Shown: piece after piece, positions 43,714 to 52,250 of the stretch | Layout of the letters: each line of letters starts with the position of its first letter | Position numbering within the stretch: the first letter of the stretch is position 1 | Assembly: GCA_017555565.1 (NCBI GenBank) | Contig: JAFZGF010000037.1 | Location: 47,982 to 111,981 of the forward strand | DNA: 64,000 nt | Direction of reading: 5' to 3' | Source: Oscillospiraceae bacterium | GTDB lineage: Bacteria > Bacillota > Clostridia > Oscillospirales > Ruminococcaceae | Made by a program: the position numbers and the translations under genes | The notes under the pieces: model-generated | Seen by the model: the letters and a program-made list of their open reading frames with translations, nothing else | Database searches by the model: none | Told to the model about the DNA's origin: nothing

Positions 43714-45228
43714 TTATTTAAGTTTAGGGTCAAGAGCATCGCGCAGACCGTCACCGAAGAAGTTGAAGGACAGAACGATGATAACGATAGCGATACCTGG
43801 GAAGATAGCTATGTAAGGATGTGTTTCGAGGAATTTGGAACCTGCTTTAAGAATGTTACCCCATTCTGGAACGTGTGCTTCAACACCGATACCCAGGTAA
43901 GACAGGGATGATGTAGAAAGAACAGCAGAACCCATACCCATTGTTACTCTAACGATAACTGGAGCGAGGGAGTTTGGAATAATGTGTTTGAAGATGATTG
44001 TACCATCTTTTGCACCACAAGCTTTAGCAGCTTCAACGAATTCCTGGTTTGCAACACCCAGAACCTGAGCACGAACTGTTCTTGCGTAACCGGAGATACC
44101 ACCGATGGACAGGGACAGAATCAGGTTAACTGTGGAAACACCCAGAGCTGCGATGATAGCGATAGCCAGCAGGATACCTGGAACAGCTGCAAGAACGTCC
44201 AGACAACGCATGATGATATTGTCTGTTTTGCCGCCGTAGTAACCAGCGATAGCACCCAGCATACCACCTACCAGACATGGAAGAATTGTAGAGATCATAC
44301 CAACCAGCAGGGAGATACGAGCACCGAAGATAATTCTTGTGAATACGCAACGGCCGAAGTCGTCACAGCCAAATGGATACATAAGGCTTGGTGCTGCAAG
44401 TCTTGTTGCAAAGTTGTTGTCGATAGCAATTGAATATTCGAATGTCAGGTTGGAAGCGATGGAAACTGACAGAAGGAAGATAACGATAAACATACCGATT
44501 GTAGACATGTAGTTTCTGAACAGACGGCGGATAACGTCGATCCATTCTACGTTAACTTCTTCGTTTTTGTTGTAGTATTTGCCCAGTGCAACGATACCGA
44601 GAAGGAATGAGAACACGTTACCCAGTGCAAGACCTGCTACGGAAATATAAGCGTATGGCAGGAATTTTTTATCAGGTTTTTTGCCGAATGTGTATTTGCG
44701 AACAGCCTGCATAACAACTACGTTCAGAACTGTGTACAGACCGTAGAGGCCGATACCAAGCCAGAATGTGTTTGACAGAGTGTCTTTGAACAGGTTCAGC
44801 ATAGAAACGATGATGATAAAGATTGAAACCAGAGTTGAGTAAACAGACAGCTGGTATTCAAGGTTTTTGTTGTTTTTGATAAGCATACAACCTGAAATAA
44901 ACAGGAAGAAATCGCCTACGCATACAAATGGGAGCAGAAGCCAGCCCATTTTTCTTGTTGCAGGGGAAACAGCGTTTGCTTCACCTGTAACTTCTTTGAT
45001 AATTCTTTTACAGATAACATACTGCAGAAGAGCTGCAACTGTGTAAATTGTTGCAACTGCCATCCACACCATAGCACCTTTGCGTGCAAAGAACCAGAAA
45101 ACCAGAGCCAGAGCAGCAGATACCTGCCAGCCCAGTCTTGAAGTAGTAAATTCAAGGGAGCCGCTTAATTTTCTGTTTGCAACTTTCTTTGCATAAAGGG
45201 CCTGTTTTTTAGCCATTTCATTAGTCAT
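43714..45228 (-). CDS. oppC: Peptide ABC transporter permease, OppC type, with six-helix N-terminal extension
   Basis: 504 residues, against roughly 300 for standard OppC. The canonical part starts near residue 230 (WIDVIRRLFRNYMSTIGMFIVIFLL) and carries the inner-membrane signature EAAKACGAKDGTIIFKHIIPNSLAPVIV (EAA loop) near 415-440 and SLSYLGIGVEAHVPEWG. The first ~220 residues hold about six hydrophobic segments (near 33-48, 52-72, 95-115, 128-146, 155-173, 193-214) that I do not recognise. Member of the opp operon. Confidence 0.93.
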   Translation of the reverse strand: MTNEMAKKQALYAKKVANRKLSGSLEFTTSRLGWQVSAALALVFWFFARKGAMVWMAVATIYTVAALLQYVICKRIIKEVTGEANAVSPATRKMGWLLLPFVCVGDFFLFISGCMLIKNNKNLEYQLSVYSTLVSIFIIIVSMLNLFKDTLSNTFWLGIGLYGLYTVLNVVVMQAVRKYTFGKKPDKKFLPYAYISVAGLALGNVFSFLLGIVALGKYYNKNEEVNVEWIDVIRRLFRNYMSTIGMFIVIFLLSVSIASNLTFEYSIAIDNNFATRLAAPSLMYPFGCDDFGRCVFTRIIFGARISLLVGMISTILPCLVGGMLGAIAGYYGGKTDNIIMRCLDVLAAVPGILLAIAIIAALGVSTVNLILSLSIGGISGYARTVRAQVLGVANQEFVEAAKACGAKDGTIIFKHIIPNSLAPVIVRVTMGMGSAVLSTSSLSYLGIGVEAHVPEWGNILKAGSKFLETHPYIAIFPGIAIVIIVLSFNFFGDGLRDALDPKLK

Positions 45229-45247
45229 TGTTTAAGCATCTCCTTTC

Positions 45248-46660
45248 TTAATAGTTCTTCATTCTGGATTTGATACGTGGGTCGATAACTGCGTAGAGAA
45301 TATCGATAACAAGGTTCATTATAGAGATAATGAATGAGATATAAACAACGCCAGCCAGAACAACCGGAATATCAGGGATGTACTGTTTTTCAACGATGTA
45401 GGAACCGATACCGTTGATGTTGAATACTTTTTCTGTTACGGAAGAACCACCCAGCATACCGCCGAACTGACCACCGATTGTAGTAACAATTGGAATCAGG
45501 GCGTTGCCCAGGATGTGTTTCATAACAACTTTGTTTTCTGGCAGACCTTTTGCACGGGCTGTCAGGATGTAGTCAGCATTTTTAACTTCAAGCATGGATG
45601 AACGTGTCATACGTGCAACAGAAGCTGACATACCTGTACCAAGAACGATAGCAGGCATAATAAGTGTAAGCCAGTTACCTACCTGGAATGTAGCAGGCAG
45701 CACTTTGAGGTTGATAGCAAAGTAGAGAATCAGCATCAGACCAAGCCAGAAGTTTGGAATGGACAGACCCAGCAGAGCGATAAACATAGCGATGTAGTCG
45801 AATGATGAATACTGTTTGATAGCTGAAACGATACCTGCTGGCAGAGCGATGCCAAGGGAAACAAACATAGACCAGAATGTAACCTGGAGAGTGATTGGGA
45901 ATTTGTTGGACAGAGCAAGAATAATGTTTTCGTTACCCTGGTAAGAGTTACCCAGATCAAGAGTAATCAGGTTTCTGAATGCTTTGAGCAGCTGTGTAAG
46001 GTAAGGCTGATCAAGACCGTAAACACGGTTGAACTGTTCTACCTGTTCCTGTGTAGCTGTCTGGCCAAGAATGTTCAGAGCAGGGTCCATTGGGGAAATG
46101 TAAAGGATTGTAAATACCAGCCATGTAACACCGAAAAGTACGAAAATCATCATAACAATACGGTCAGTTGCATATTTGGAAATTGGGTTCTGGAACAGAA
46201 CCATAACGATGTACATTGGGAAAGAAAGTACAACTGAAACAAGCAGGAACAGTTTATTTTCGATAAGGTCGCCATAAACCTGTGCCATTGTTACTTCGCG
46301 AACGCCCTGCATTTCTGCTGCAACACTTGCTTTATCATGCAGAATCTGTTCGAAGTTTTTGCTTGCAATTGCTTTTGCTTCTTTTTCAATATCTGCTTCA
46401 GAAGCATTCTTCTGGAAGTACTCGTTCTTTTTTCTTACCTGGAGCAGAGCGTCGTGCAGAAGCTGGTCCTGCAGATTTGTTGCTTCAAGTTCTTTGCGCA
46501 AATCGGCTTTGATTGCTGCGAACTGGTCTTTACCTTTAAGGCTCTTGTATTTGATGAATGTTACAAGAACTGTAAAGAAGCCCAGCACCCAGAGCCAGAT
46601 GCGATAAACAGAGTTACGATACATTCTCTGGAATGTATCTTTGAATCTTTTAATGCTCAT
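45248..46660 (-). CDS. oppB: Peptide ABC transporter permease, OppB type, with coiled-coil N-terminal extension
   Basis: 470 residues from the ATG at 46660 (AGGAG 7 nt upstream), against about 310 for standard OppB. The canonical part begins near residue 163 (YATDRIVMMIFVLFGVTWLVFTILYISPMDPA) with RVYGLDQPYLTQ and the EAA-like loop TARAKGLPENKVVMKHILGNALIPIV. The extension has a TM near 20-37, a charged coiled coil near 42-130 (AIKADLRKELEATNLQDQLL...), and a TM near 137-156. First gene of the opp operon. Confidence 0.93.
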   Translation of the reverse strand: MSIKRFKDTFQRMYRNSVYRIWLWVLGFFTVLVTFIKYKSLKGKDQFAAIKADLRKELEATNLQDQLLHDALLQVRKKNEYFQKNASEADIEKEAKAIASKNFEQILHDKASVAAEMQGVREVTMAQVYGDLIENKLFLLVSVVLSFPMYIVMVLFQNPISKYATDRIVMMIFVLFGVTWLVFTILYISPMDPALNILGQTATQEQVEQFNRVYGLDQPYLTQLLKAFRNLITLDLGNSYQGNENIILALSNKFPITLQVTFWSMFVSLGIALPAGIVSAIKQYSSFDYIAMFIALLGLSIPNFWLGLMLILYFAINLKVLPATFQVGNWLTLIMPAIVLGTGMSASVARMTRSSMLEVKNADYILTARAKGLPENKVVMKHILGNALIPIVTTIGGQFGGMLGGSSVTEKVFNINGIGSYIVEKQYIPDIPVVLAGVVYISFIISIMNLVIDILYAVIDPRIKSRMKNY

Positions 46661-47156
46661 CACTGCACTCCTAAAATATTATTTCTAAAATAAATCGTTT
46701 ACTCTATTTTCCATGGCTGATTTGTTCCCGGAATCAGCCTTAGAAAATAAATTGATAAAAAATAAACGATTAGATTAAATTTAGACTGTTATATTATACA
46801 GTAAATAAAAATCAATTACAATATTAAAATTTTATTTTTCATTTTTTTGAGTAAAAAACACCAAAAGTAGCCATTTTTTTCCATTATTTTAAGCCATTTT
46901 TTTGCATTTCGGAGAAATAGTACAGCTACCTAACTTAATTTACCCAAGATGTTAGATTAGTTTACTTAAAAATTATAAGAAAATCAGCGCTTTTTTAGGG
47001 CAATTTGTTATTTTGTATGGCGGAGCGACTCACATAATCCACACAATATATGCAAAATATATCAAACCTGGAGAAAATAATTGTGCAGACAGCCCGAGGA
47101 TTTTGTGATAATATATTAAAGTATTTATAAACCAATGAAAACGAGAGGAAAACAAA
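46661..47156. other. Divergent intergenic region between oppB and the M28 peptidase
   Basis: 496 nt, AT-rich, no gene seen. It holds the opp promoter (46793-46821), a leader hairpin GGCTGATT / AATCAGCC (46715-46739), and two exact copies of AGCCATTTTTTT at 46869-46880 and 46892-46903. The peptidase promoter is not clear. Confidence 0.6.
46793..46821 (-). promoter_or_regulatory. Probable promoter of the opp operon
   Basis: Minus-strand TTGTAA (46816-46821) and consensus TATAAT (46793-46798) with 17-bp spacing, about 130 nt before oppB. The -35 box is weak. Confidence 0.55.
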
Positions 47157-48437
47157 ATGAATATCAACGGCAAAAGACAGATGGAACTGCTGAACAAAAT
47201 GAGCTTTGTGCGTATGGGTGGTACAGCTGAAGAAATGGCAGCAGCAGAAATCCTGATGGAAGAAATCAGATCAATAGGTCTGGAACCAGTTATCGAAGAA
47301 TTTGAAATCGAAGATGCAGAATTGGTTGCAGGCCAGCTGGAAGTTCTGGCTCCATTCAACAAAAAATATGTGGTAACTGCATACAAACTGAGCGAAAGCA
47401 CACCGGAAGAAGGCCTGGTTGCACCATTTTACTATGCAGAAAATCTGACAGCTGTTGACCTGGCAAACTGCAAAGGCAAAATCGTGCTGGTAAATGGCTT
47501 CTTTAACCTGGATATGTTCAAAAAACTGCAGAAAGCAGGCGCTGTAGCATTTATCACAATGAGCGGCACAATGCTGGAAACAGAAGAAGACTCTGACCTG
47601 TTTACAAGAACAATGCGTGATACAATCAGAGCATTTGGCAATATGCCTGGTGCAAACATCAGAATCACAGATGCATTTGAAATCGTGGCAGGCGGCGCTA
47701 CACAGGTTAAACTGACAGCTATCAACACACCAATCACAAGAACAAGCCACAACATCACTGTTACAATCGAAGGCAGTGAAAAACCAGAAGAAATCGTATC
47801 CTTCGGCGGTCACTTTGACTCTGTAGAATTTTCAAAAGGCGCACACGACAACGCTGCAGGCAGTGTAATCAATATGGAAATTCTGCGTCACTTTGCAGAG
47901 AACAAGCCAAAGAGAACTGTACAGGTTATGTGGTACGGTGCTGAAGAAATGGGCCTGCTGGGTTCCAAAGCCTGGATCAAAGCACACGAAGACGAACTGA
48001 AAAACCACCTGTGCATGATCAACACAGATATGGCAGGCGTAGTTATCGGTTATGATGTAGCAAGAGTTATCGGCACAAAAGAAGCAACAGCACACTGTGA
48101 CGCATTTATGAGAAGAAAAGGCTACAATGTTGGTGTAACACAGGAAATCTACTCTTCTGACTCTATCCCATTTGCTGACAAAGGCGTGCCAGCTGTAAAC
48201 TTTATCAGATTCGGTCACCATGTAGGTGGTACATTTATCCACTGCAGAAACGACCTGGCAAAATTCCTGTCTGAACAGTCAATCGCAAAAACAACACAGT
48301 TTGTACTGGACTATGGTATTGAACTGATTGAAAGCGAAGTGTTCCCATTCGAAAGAGTTGTTCCAACTGAAATGGTGGAAAAAGTGGACAAATACCTGGC
48401 TAAAAAAGAACTGGCAGAAGCTAAAAAAGATAAATAA
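47157..48437 (+). CDS. M28 family zinc aminopeptidase with PA-like insert
   Basis: 426 residues. Zinc ligands and catalytic residues visible in FGGHFDSVEFSKGAHDNAAGSV near 220-240 (His, Asp), WYGAEEMGLLGSKAW near 262-275 (Glu-Glu), NTDMAGVV near 287, and FIRFGHHVGGTFIHCRNDL near 355-372. Residues about 60-190 form a PA-like insert. No signal peptide, so cytoplasmic. Faces away from the opp genes and may degrade imported peptides. Confidence 0.9.
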   Translation: MNINGKRQMELLNKMSFVRMGGTAEEMAAAEILMEEIRSIGLEPVIEEFEIEDAELVAGQLEVLAPFNKKYVVTAYKLSESTPEEGLVAPFYYAENLTAVDLANCKGKIVLVNGFFNLDMFKKLQKAGAVAFITMSGTMLETEEDSDLFTRTMRDTIRAFGNMPGANIRITDAFEIVAGGATQVKLTAINTPITRTSHNITVTIEGSEKPEEIVSFGGHFDSVEFSKGAHDNAAGSVINMEILRHFAENKPKRTVQVMWYGAEEMGLLGSKAWIKAHEDELKNHLCMINTDMAGVVIGYDVARVIGTKEATAHCDAFMRRKGYNVGVTQEIYSSDSIPFADKGVPAVNFIRFGHHVGGTFIHCRNDLAKFLSEQSIAKTTQFVLDYGIELIESEVFPFERVVPTEMVEKVDKYLAKKELAEAKKDK

Positions 48438-48450
48438 TCAATAAAAAAAG

Positions 48451-48463
48451 AAAAGGCGGCTGA
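48451..48463. terminator. Left half of a bidirectional terminator split by an insertion
   Basis: Left arm AAAAGGCGGC followed by TGA, 14 nt after the M28 stop. The matching right arm GCCGCCTTTT is at 51283-51292. Joining at the shared GA gives a perfect 10-bp stem with loop TGAT, like other terminators in this window. Confidence 0.8.
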
Positions 48464-48540
48464 GGTGTCTTCCAATAAGACAGTATGAGAACATTACTGA
48501 CATAGGGTAGCTGCCGTACAGGAGTGTGACACAAAAAATT

Positions 48541-48573
48541 GGCGATACTTGGTTTTCACAACCAGGTATCGCC
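48541..48573 (-). terminator. Terminator of the DUF262-HNH operon
   Basis: 14-bp stem GGCGATACTTGGTT / AACCAGGTATCGCC with one G-U pair and loop TTCAC, 40 nt past the stop, followed on the minus strand by AATTTTTTG. Confidence 0.88.
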
Positions 48574-48615
48574 TTTCTCTATCTTTAATAGAGAGTTTAG
48601 ATTATTGGAACGAGG

Positions 48616-49725
48616 TTATTCCTGCGCACCTTTTTTCAAGTTGCAATCACGACAAAGCATCTGGCAGTTATCCGGTGTCGTTTTACCACCTTTAGACCAC
48701 GGTGTGATATGGTCTGCGTGCATCTGCTCAAACTCGAATGTTTCACCGCAGATAGGACATTTATGCCCCTGTTTTTCATAAGCAGCCAGTGCATCACGGC
48801 GGTCAAAGGCACGAATGGACAATTTCTTTTCCTCACCTGTCAACAAATACTCATAGATACCAGATTTCTTTGTAACATCTTCATCACCCATAAGGCGCTG
48901 AATCTCCAATTCCAGCTTTTTAGGGTCGAGGTCGGTTCTCTTGCCATGTACATTGTAGAGCAAGCCCCAAGGCAGTCCTTTCATTTCTTTGCGCTTCTTA
49001 GGGAAGATAGCCTGTACCCAATCAATTACAGAGCGGAAATAGTTCCAGAGGATAACTGCACTCGGGTCATTCTGGTGCTGTGCCATGTACGCTTCAATCG
49101 TTTTGCCCTCTGCACTTGCCGCCCACAAAATTGCAGTTTCCAGATATTCCTGACGGATAGAGGCTCCCTTTAAGTAATCGCCAGCGAGCGTATCAGCAGC
49201 ACATCCGGTCTTTGAAAAATATCTCTTTGCATCAGAAACCCAAGAACCGGCATACACTGCATTTCGCAGTTCCTGATCTGTGAGCTGTTCACCAGCAATA
49301 TTGATAATTCTGAACCAATCCAGTTTTTCAGAATCAGTTCCATCGCATACATAAACGAACAGCGGATAATCCAAAATCTGCTTCTGCTTATCAGACGGCA
49401 GGTTGTAAAAATACTTATCGTCAACGGAGAACGAACCGTCTACATATTCACATATAGAAATGGTACGCTGCTGACCATCAAGCACTTCAAATCCGTCTGC
49501 TCCGTCCTCTTTCTTGACCTTACACCAATAAATAACATTCAACGGCAAGCCTTTCATTACGGTGCGGATTACCTCATCACGCTGCTTGTCCTTATAAACA
49601 AATTCTCTCTGATATTTAGGGCGAATATCAAGAAGCTCATTATACCCAACAACGCCTTCCTCTGCATCGTTGAAATATCCCTCACAAACCTCTCCGATGG
49701 TTACTTTTAATTCTTTTATATCCAT
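48616..49725 (-). CDS. DUF262 (ParB/GmrS-like) and HNH endonuclease fusion
   Basis: 369 residues. N-terminal DUF262 domain with [34 protein letters not shown] near 33-68 and the nucleotide-handling-like motif [14 protein letters not shown] near 80-92, as in GmrS. A C-terminal HNH nuclease (about 310-365) has two zinc-type Cys pairs (CPICGETF and CRDCNLKKG) around [24 protein letters not shown]. Last gene of a three-gene operon; its ATG overlaps the methylase stop by one base. A restriction or defence nuclease is the best inference. Confidence 0.88.
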   Translation of the reverse strand: MDIKELKVTIGEVCEGYFNDAEEGVVGYNELLDIRPKYQREFVYKDKQRDEVIRTVMKGLPLNVIYWCKVKKEDGADGFEVLDGQQRTISICEYVDGSFSVDDKYFYNLPSDKQKQILDYPLFVYVCDGTDSEKLDWFRIINIAGEQLTDQELRNAVYAGSWVSDAKRYFSKTGCAADTLAGDYLKGASIRQEYLETAILWAASAEGKTIEAYMAQHQNDPSAVILWNYFRSVIDWVQAIFPKKRKEMKGLPWGLLYNVHGKRTDLDPKKLELEIQRLMGDEDVTKKSGIYEYLLTGEEKKLSIRAFDRRDALAAYEKQGHKCPICGETFEFEQMHADHITPWSKGGKTTPDNCQMLCRDCNLKKGAQE

Positions 49726-50888
49726 TAGTTTTGACCTCCTTTAGGCTGTTCAGGATGCTTGTTGCGGATAAGAACACGAGCATAAGGGACGACAGGATTG
49801 CCATGTTCATCGAGCATATACAAATCACCATCAACAGCACCTCGTTTTTGCACCTCTTTTCGGTACACTTTGTGCTCTGGTTTATACGGACGAACACCTA
49901 TACTTAATCCCAGATTTGCAATTCCAAGACCAATTATCTCAAATTGATCCGGGCTATACTTGTCCATAAATGTTATTGGCACACCCATTACACCAGCGTA
50001 ATCGCATGGAATATCCGTAGTCCTGTCAATGTTAATAGCATCATAATTTTCGTAACAAGGATACAACTCTGGAACATATCGTTTAACTAAAATCAGTTCT
50101 TCGTGACGCTTTTTAATATCGAGATTGGTAAACCACATAACTCCCGAAACACGAATCATTCCTTCCTTATGTTGCGAGGATACGGCTACATCCTCATACG
50201 GAGATGTGAAAAAACCAACATTTCCTGCAAACCCATTGCCCAACCAAATTTTATTATCTCTTAAATATGGAAAAAATTCCTTATAAGTTATGGCATTTTG
50301 ATTTCCTATAATAATAAAATTCTTATTATGTTCCATTAGAGTGCGAACATACTCCCTAAACAAGGAAAACGGTGGATTCGTCACAACTATATCGGCCTCG
50401 TCAAGGAGCGCCAAACATTCTTCACTCCTGAAATCACCATCCCCCTTTAATTCAGTTAATTGATTTTCTCCAGCTATAAAAAGTTCGGCAACATCCACCA
50501 TATCTACACCGCCATCGCCGGTTTTGTCATACACTTGTGTAACCACGGCTTTATACGGGCGTTTAGATCCATCTATTATTTTGGATTCGTCCCCGAAAGA
50601 AAATGACATTTGACCGTTCTCATCATAATGATATTGCAGTTGTTGTCCTGCTATTGGAGAGGAATAATAACAGGTTGCAATCAATTTTTTCAATCCGAGA
50701 CGGTTAAAATTGAGAACGAAATATTTGAAAAAATTGCTCTCAAATGGGTCGTCACAGTTACAGAAGACAGTTTTGTCCATAAAATGTTTTCTGTAATGGC
50801 GTAATTCTTTTTCAATGTCGGTAAGTTGAGTGTAAAATTCATCTTTTTTCGCTTTAGCAGCCGCATTTAATCGTCGTTCTTTACCCAT
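49725..50888 (-). CDS. EcoRI-family adenine-specific DNA methyltransferase
   Basis: 387 residues, matching the EcoRI methyltransferase family. N-terminal [21 protein letters not shown] is diagnostic, [15 protein letters not shown] near 45-58, catalytic [15 protein letters not shown] near 173-187, and [21 protein letters not shown] near 305-325. Predicted to methylate adenine to N6-methyladenine. No EcoRI-type nuclease gene is present; the adjacent nuclease is DUF262-HNH. Start overlaps the RHH gene stop by one base (TAATG). Confidence 0.92.
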   Translation of the reverse strand: MGKERRLNAAAKAKKDEFYTQLTDIEKELRHYRKHFMDKTVFCNCDDPFESNFFKYFVLNFNRLGLKKLIATCYYSSPIAGQQLQYHYDENGQMSFSFGDESKIIDGSKRPYKAVVTQVYDKTGDGGVDMVDVAELFIAGENQLTELKGDGDFRSEECLALLDEADIVVTNPPFSLFREYVRTLMEHNKNFIIIGNQNAITYKEFFPYLRDNKIWLGNGFAGNVGFFTSPYEDVAVSSQHKEGMIRVSGVMWFTNLDIKKRHEELILVKRYVPELYPCYENYDAINIDRTTDIPCDYAGVMGVPITFMDKYSPDQFEIIGLGIANLGLSIGVRPYKPEHKVYRKEVQKRGAVDGDLYMLDEHGNPVVPYARVLIRNKHPEQPKGGQN

Positions 50889-51040
50889 TACTCTTCCACC
50901 TCATCTTTCCGCTGTTCCTGTAACCACAAACGGATTAAAGCAGATACTGTCATATCTCTATCAAGCGCAATCTGCTTTAGAGCCTTGCGTTCTTCTTTCG
51001 TCATTGTAATCGTAAGATTTACCATATTTCTTTCAGCCAT
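50888..51040 (-). CDS. Small ribbon-helix-helix protein, first gene of the methylase operon
   Basis: 50 residues, MAERNMVNLTITMTKEERKALKQIA...TVSALIRLWLQEQ, a beta strand followed by two helices as in CopG/Arc-type RHH regulators. GAGGTG lies 7 nt upstream of the ATG. Overlaps the methyltransferase start by one base. Likely a DNA-binding controller of the cassette, like the C-proteins of restriction-modification systems in role though not in fold. Confidence 0.75.
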   Translation of the reverse strand: MAERNMVNLTITMTKEERKALKQIALDRDMTVSALIRLWLQEQRKDEVEE

Positions 51041-51212
51041 AATCTAACACCTCGCAACACATTTACTTGTGTACCTGTGTAGTAGTGTAGCACAAATAGC
51101 GCTAAAAATCAATTCGGTCATTACAGAGCAAGATTATACCATGGGTCCAGATTTTGCCCTCATGGAATCTTGTTGGGGAGTGCCTTCCCCAAACCCTGCT
51201 ATTATGCAAAAC

Positions 51213-51245
51213 GGGAAGCAACATGATTTAGGTCATGCGCTTCCC
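51213..51245 (+). terminator. Hairpin with T-run near the right end of the cassette
   Basis: GGGAAGC / GCTTCCC with inner CATGA / TCATG, then a run of six T. No intact plus-strand gene precedes it; TTGGGGAGTGCC/TTCCCCAA just upstream (about 51171-51191) is another hairpin. May be left over from a larger element. Confidence 0.55.
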
Positions 51246-51281
51246 TTTTTTGTTATGCTGTTTTATTGGCACGTCCTCTGA

Positions 51282-51293
51282 TGCCGCCTTTTT
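51282..51293. terminator. Right half of the split bidirectional terminator
   Basis: TGCCGCCTTTT, complementary to the left arm at 48451-48460, 32 nt from the stop of the Nif3-like gene on the minus strand. Confidence 0.78.
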
Positions 51294-51324
51294 TATTTTT
51301 GTCTTTATATACAATTGTATTATA

Positions 51325-52152
51325 TTAAACAATGCCGCTGATTCTTACGATTTCAACACCTGCTTTTTCCCAGGCATCGAGAATCTGATTGAAGCCAAGG
51401 GAGTCAGATGCCATATGGCCAGCGATAATAAGGTTTGCTTTGCCGTGTTTCTGAACGCCTTCGATAACTTCTGGTGTAGCGTGCATACAGATAAATGTGC
51501 CGATGCCTGCATCAGCCGCTGCATTGTATTCTTCAGCTGTAGGTGCGCCTACGCCGTACATTTCAACATAGATTTTGCCTGCTGGACTGTTTGGTGTGCC
51601 AACCCATACTTCTGGCTGCTGACCTTCAAGGGCCTGGGCATATTCTCTGATTTCCATAAGGTTATCGATAATATCCTGAACTGTGCACATTGGTTTTTCT
51701 TCCATCAGTTTGTCCATTCTTGCCTGAACATATCTTTCAGCAAGGATATCAGCTGGTGTGTGGTATGCAACATCAGAAATATCCAGCAGTTTTGCAACAT
51801 CGTACATCTGTGTTCTGTTCTGTGAGTGCATTCTCTGGTTTCTCTTTACTTTGCCTGCATATGCCAGTTTGTGGGCGTGATTTGCTGGAACACCGCATTC
51901 CATAAGTTTTTTCATATGGTCACGGCCAAACAGTTCGGAAACATTTGGATTCATAATGCCTGCTGGGTGGTGCTGTGCAACGCAGTCAAAGCCCAGCTGT
52001 TTTGCGATAAGCAGCATTGTTTTGTCCATATCGATACCGGCAAGAATCTTTTTAACTTCTTTTTCGTTGTCATAAACGATACCAGAGTCTTCCGGCATAA
52101 AATCCAGACCAACAAGATCAAGTACCATCTGATGCATTTCTTTAACTTTCAT
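51325..52152 (-). CDS. Nif3-like (NIF3/YbgI superfamily) metal-binding protein
   Basis: 275 residues. Seen: FDCVAQHHPAGIM near 54-66, the HH pair that binds the dinuclear metal site in this family, FICMHATPEVIEGVQ near 222, and C-terminal IIAGHMASDSLGFNQILDAW near 242-262, which supplies the second set of ligands. The middle differs from standard GTP-cyclohydrolase-1-type-2 members, so it may be a distinct subfamily. Exact reaction unknown. Confidence 0.75.
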   Translation of the reverse strand: MKVKEMHQMVLDLVGLDFMPEDSGIVYDNEKEVKKILAGIDMDKTMLLIAKQLGFDCVAQHHPAGIMNPNVSELFGRDHMKKLMECGVPANHAHKLAYAGKVKRNQRMHSQNRTQMYDVAKLLDISDVAYHTPADILAERYVQARMDKLMEEKPMCTVQDIIDNLMEIREYAQALEGQQPEVWVGTPNSPAGKIYVEMYGVGAPTAEEYNAAADAGIGTFICMHATPEVIEGVQKHGKANLIIAGHMASDSLGFNQILDAWEKAGVEIVRISGIV

Positions 52153-52217
52153 AATAAAATCTCCTCGTTATATATTTCGGGATGTCCGGGAGGCTATCCC
52201 CTGCGGTTTGTTTTTAC

Positions 52218-52246
52218 GGGACGATGTGGGCATCGCACCCTACGTT
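52218..52246. repeat. Short interspersed hairpin repeat, copy 2 (partly degenerate)
   Basis: GGGACGATG ... CATCG, then CACCCTACGT. Read on the minus strand it starts ACGTAGGG and contains CGATGCCCACATCGTCCC, almost identical to the copy at 63690. A mismatch in the outer stem distinguishes it. Confidence 0.75.
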
Positions 52247-52250
52247 TTAA

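Larger units (their letters stand above)
48464..51281. mobile_element. 2.8-kb inserted cassette carrying an RHH / EcoRI-type methylase / DUF262-HNH operon
   Basis: Bounded by GA dinucleotides (48462-48463 and 51280-51281) inside what would be a terminator loop. Ends are imperfect inverted repeats: left CCAATAAGACAGTATGA (from 48472), right on the minus strand CCAATAAAACAGCATAA, with GAGG just outside each. Insertion between GA dinucleotides is known for TnpX/TndX-type large serine recombinases. No recombinase gene is inside, so this would be a non-autonomous or decayed element. Confidence 0.72.

Noticed and set aside
51069-51281. 70-codon plus-strand frame near the right end of the cassette
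   Set aside because: Runs through two hairpins and a terminator, no ribosome site; kept only as a possible element remnant.
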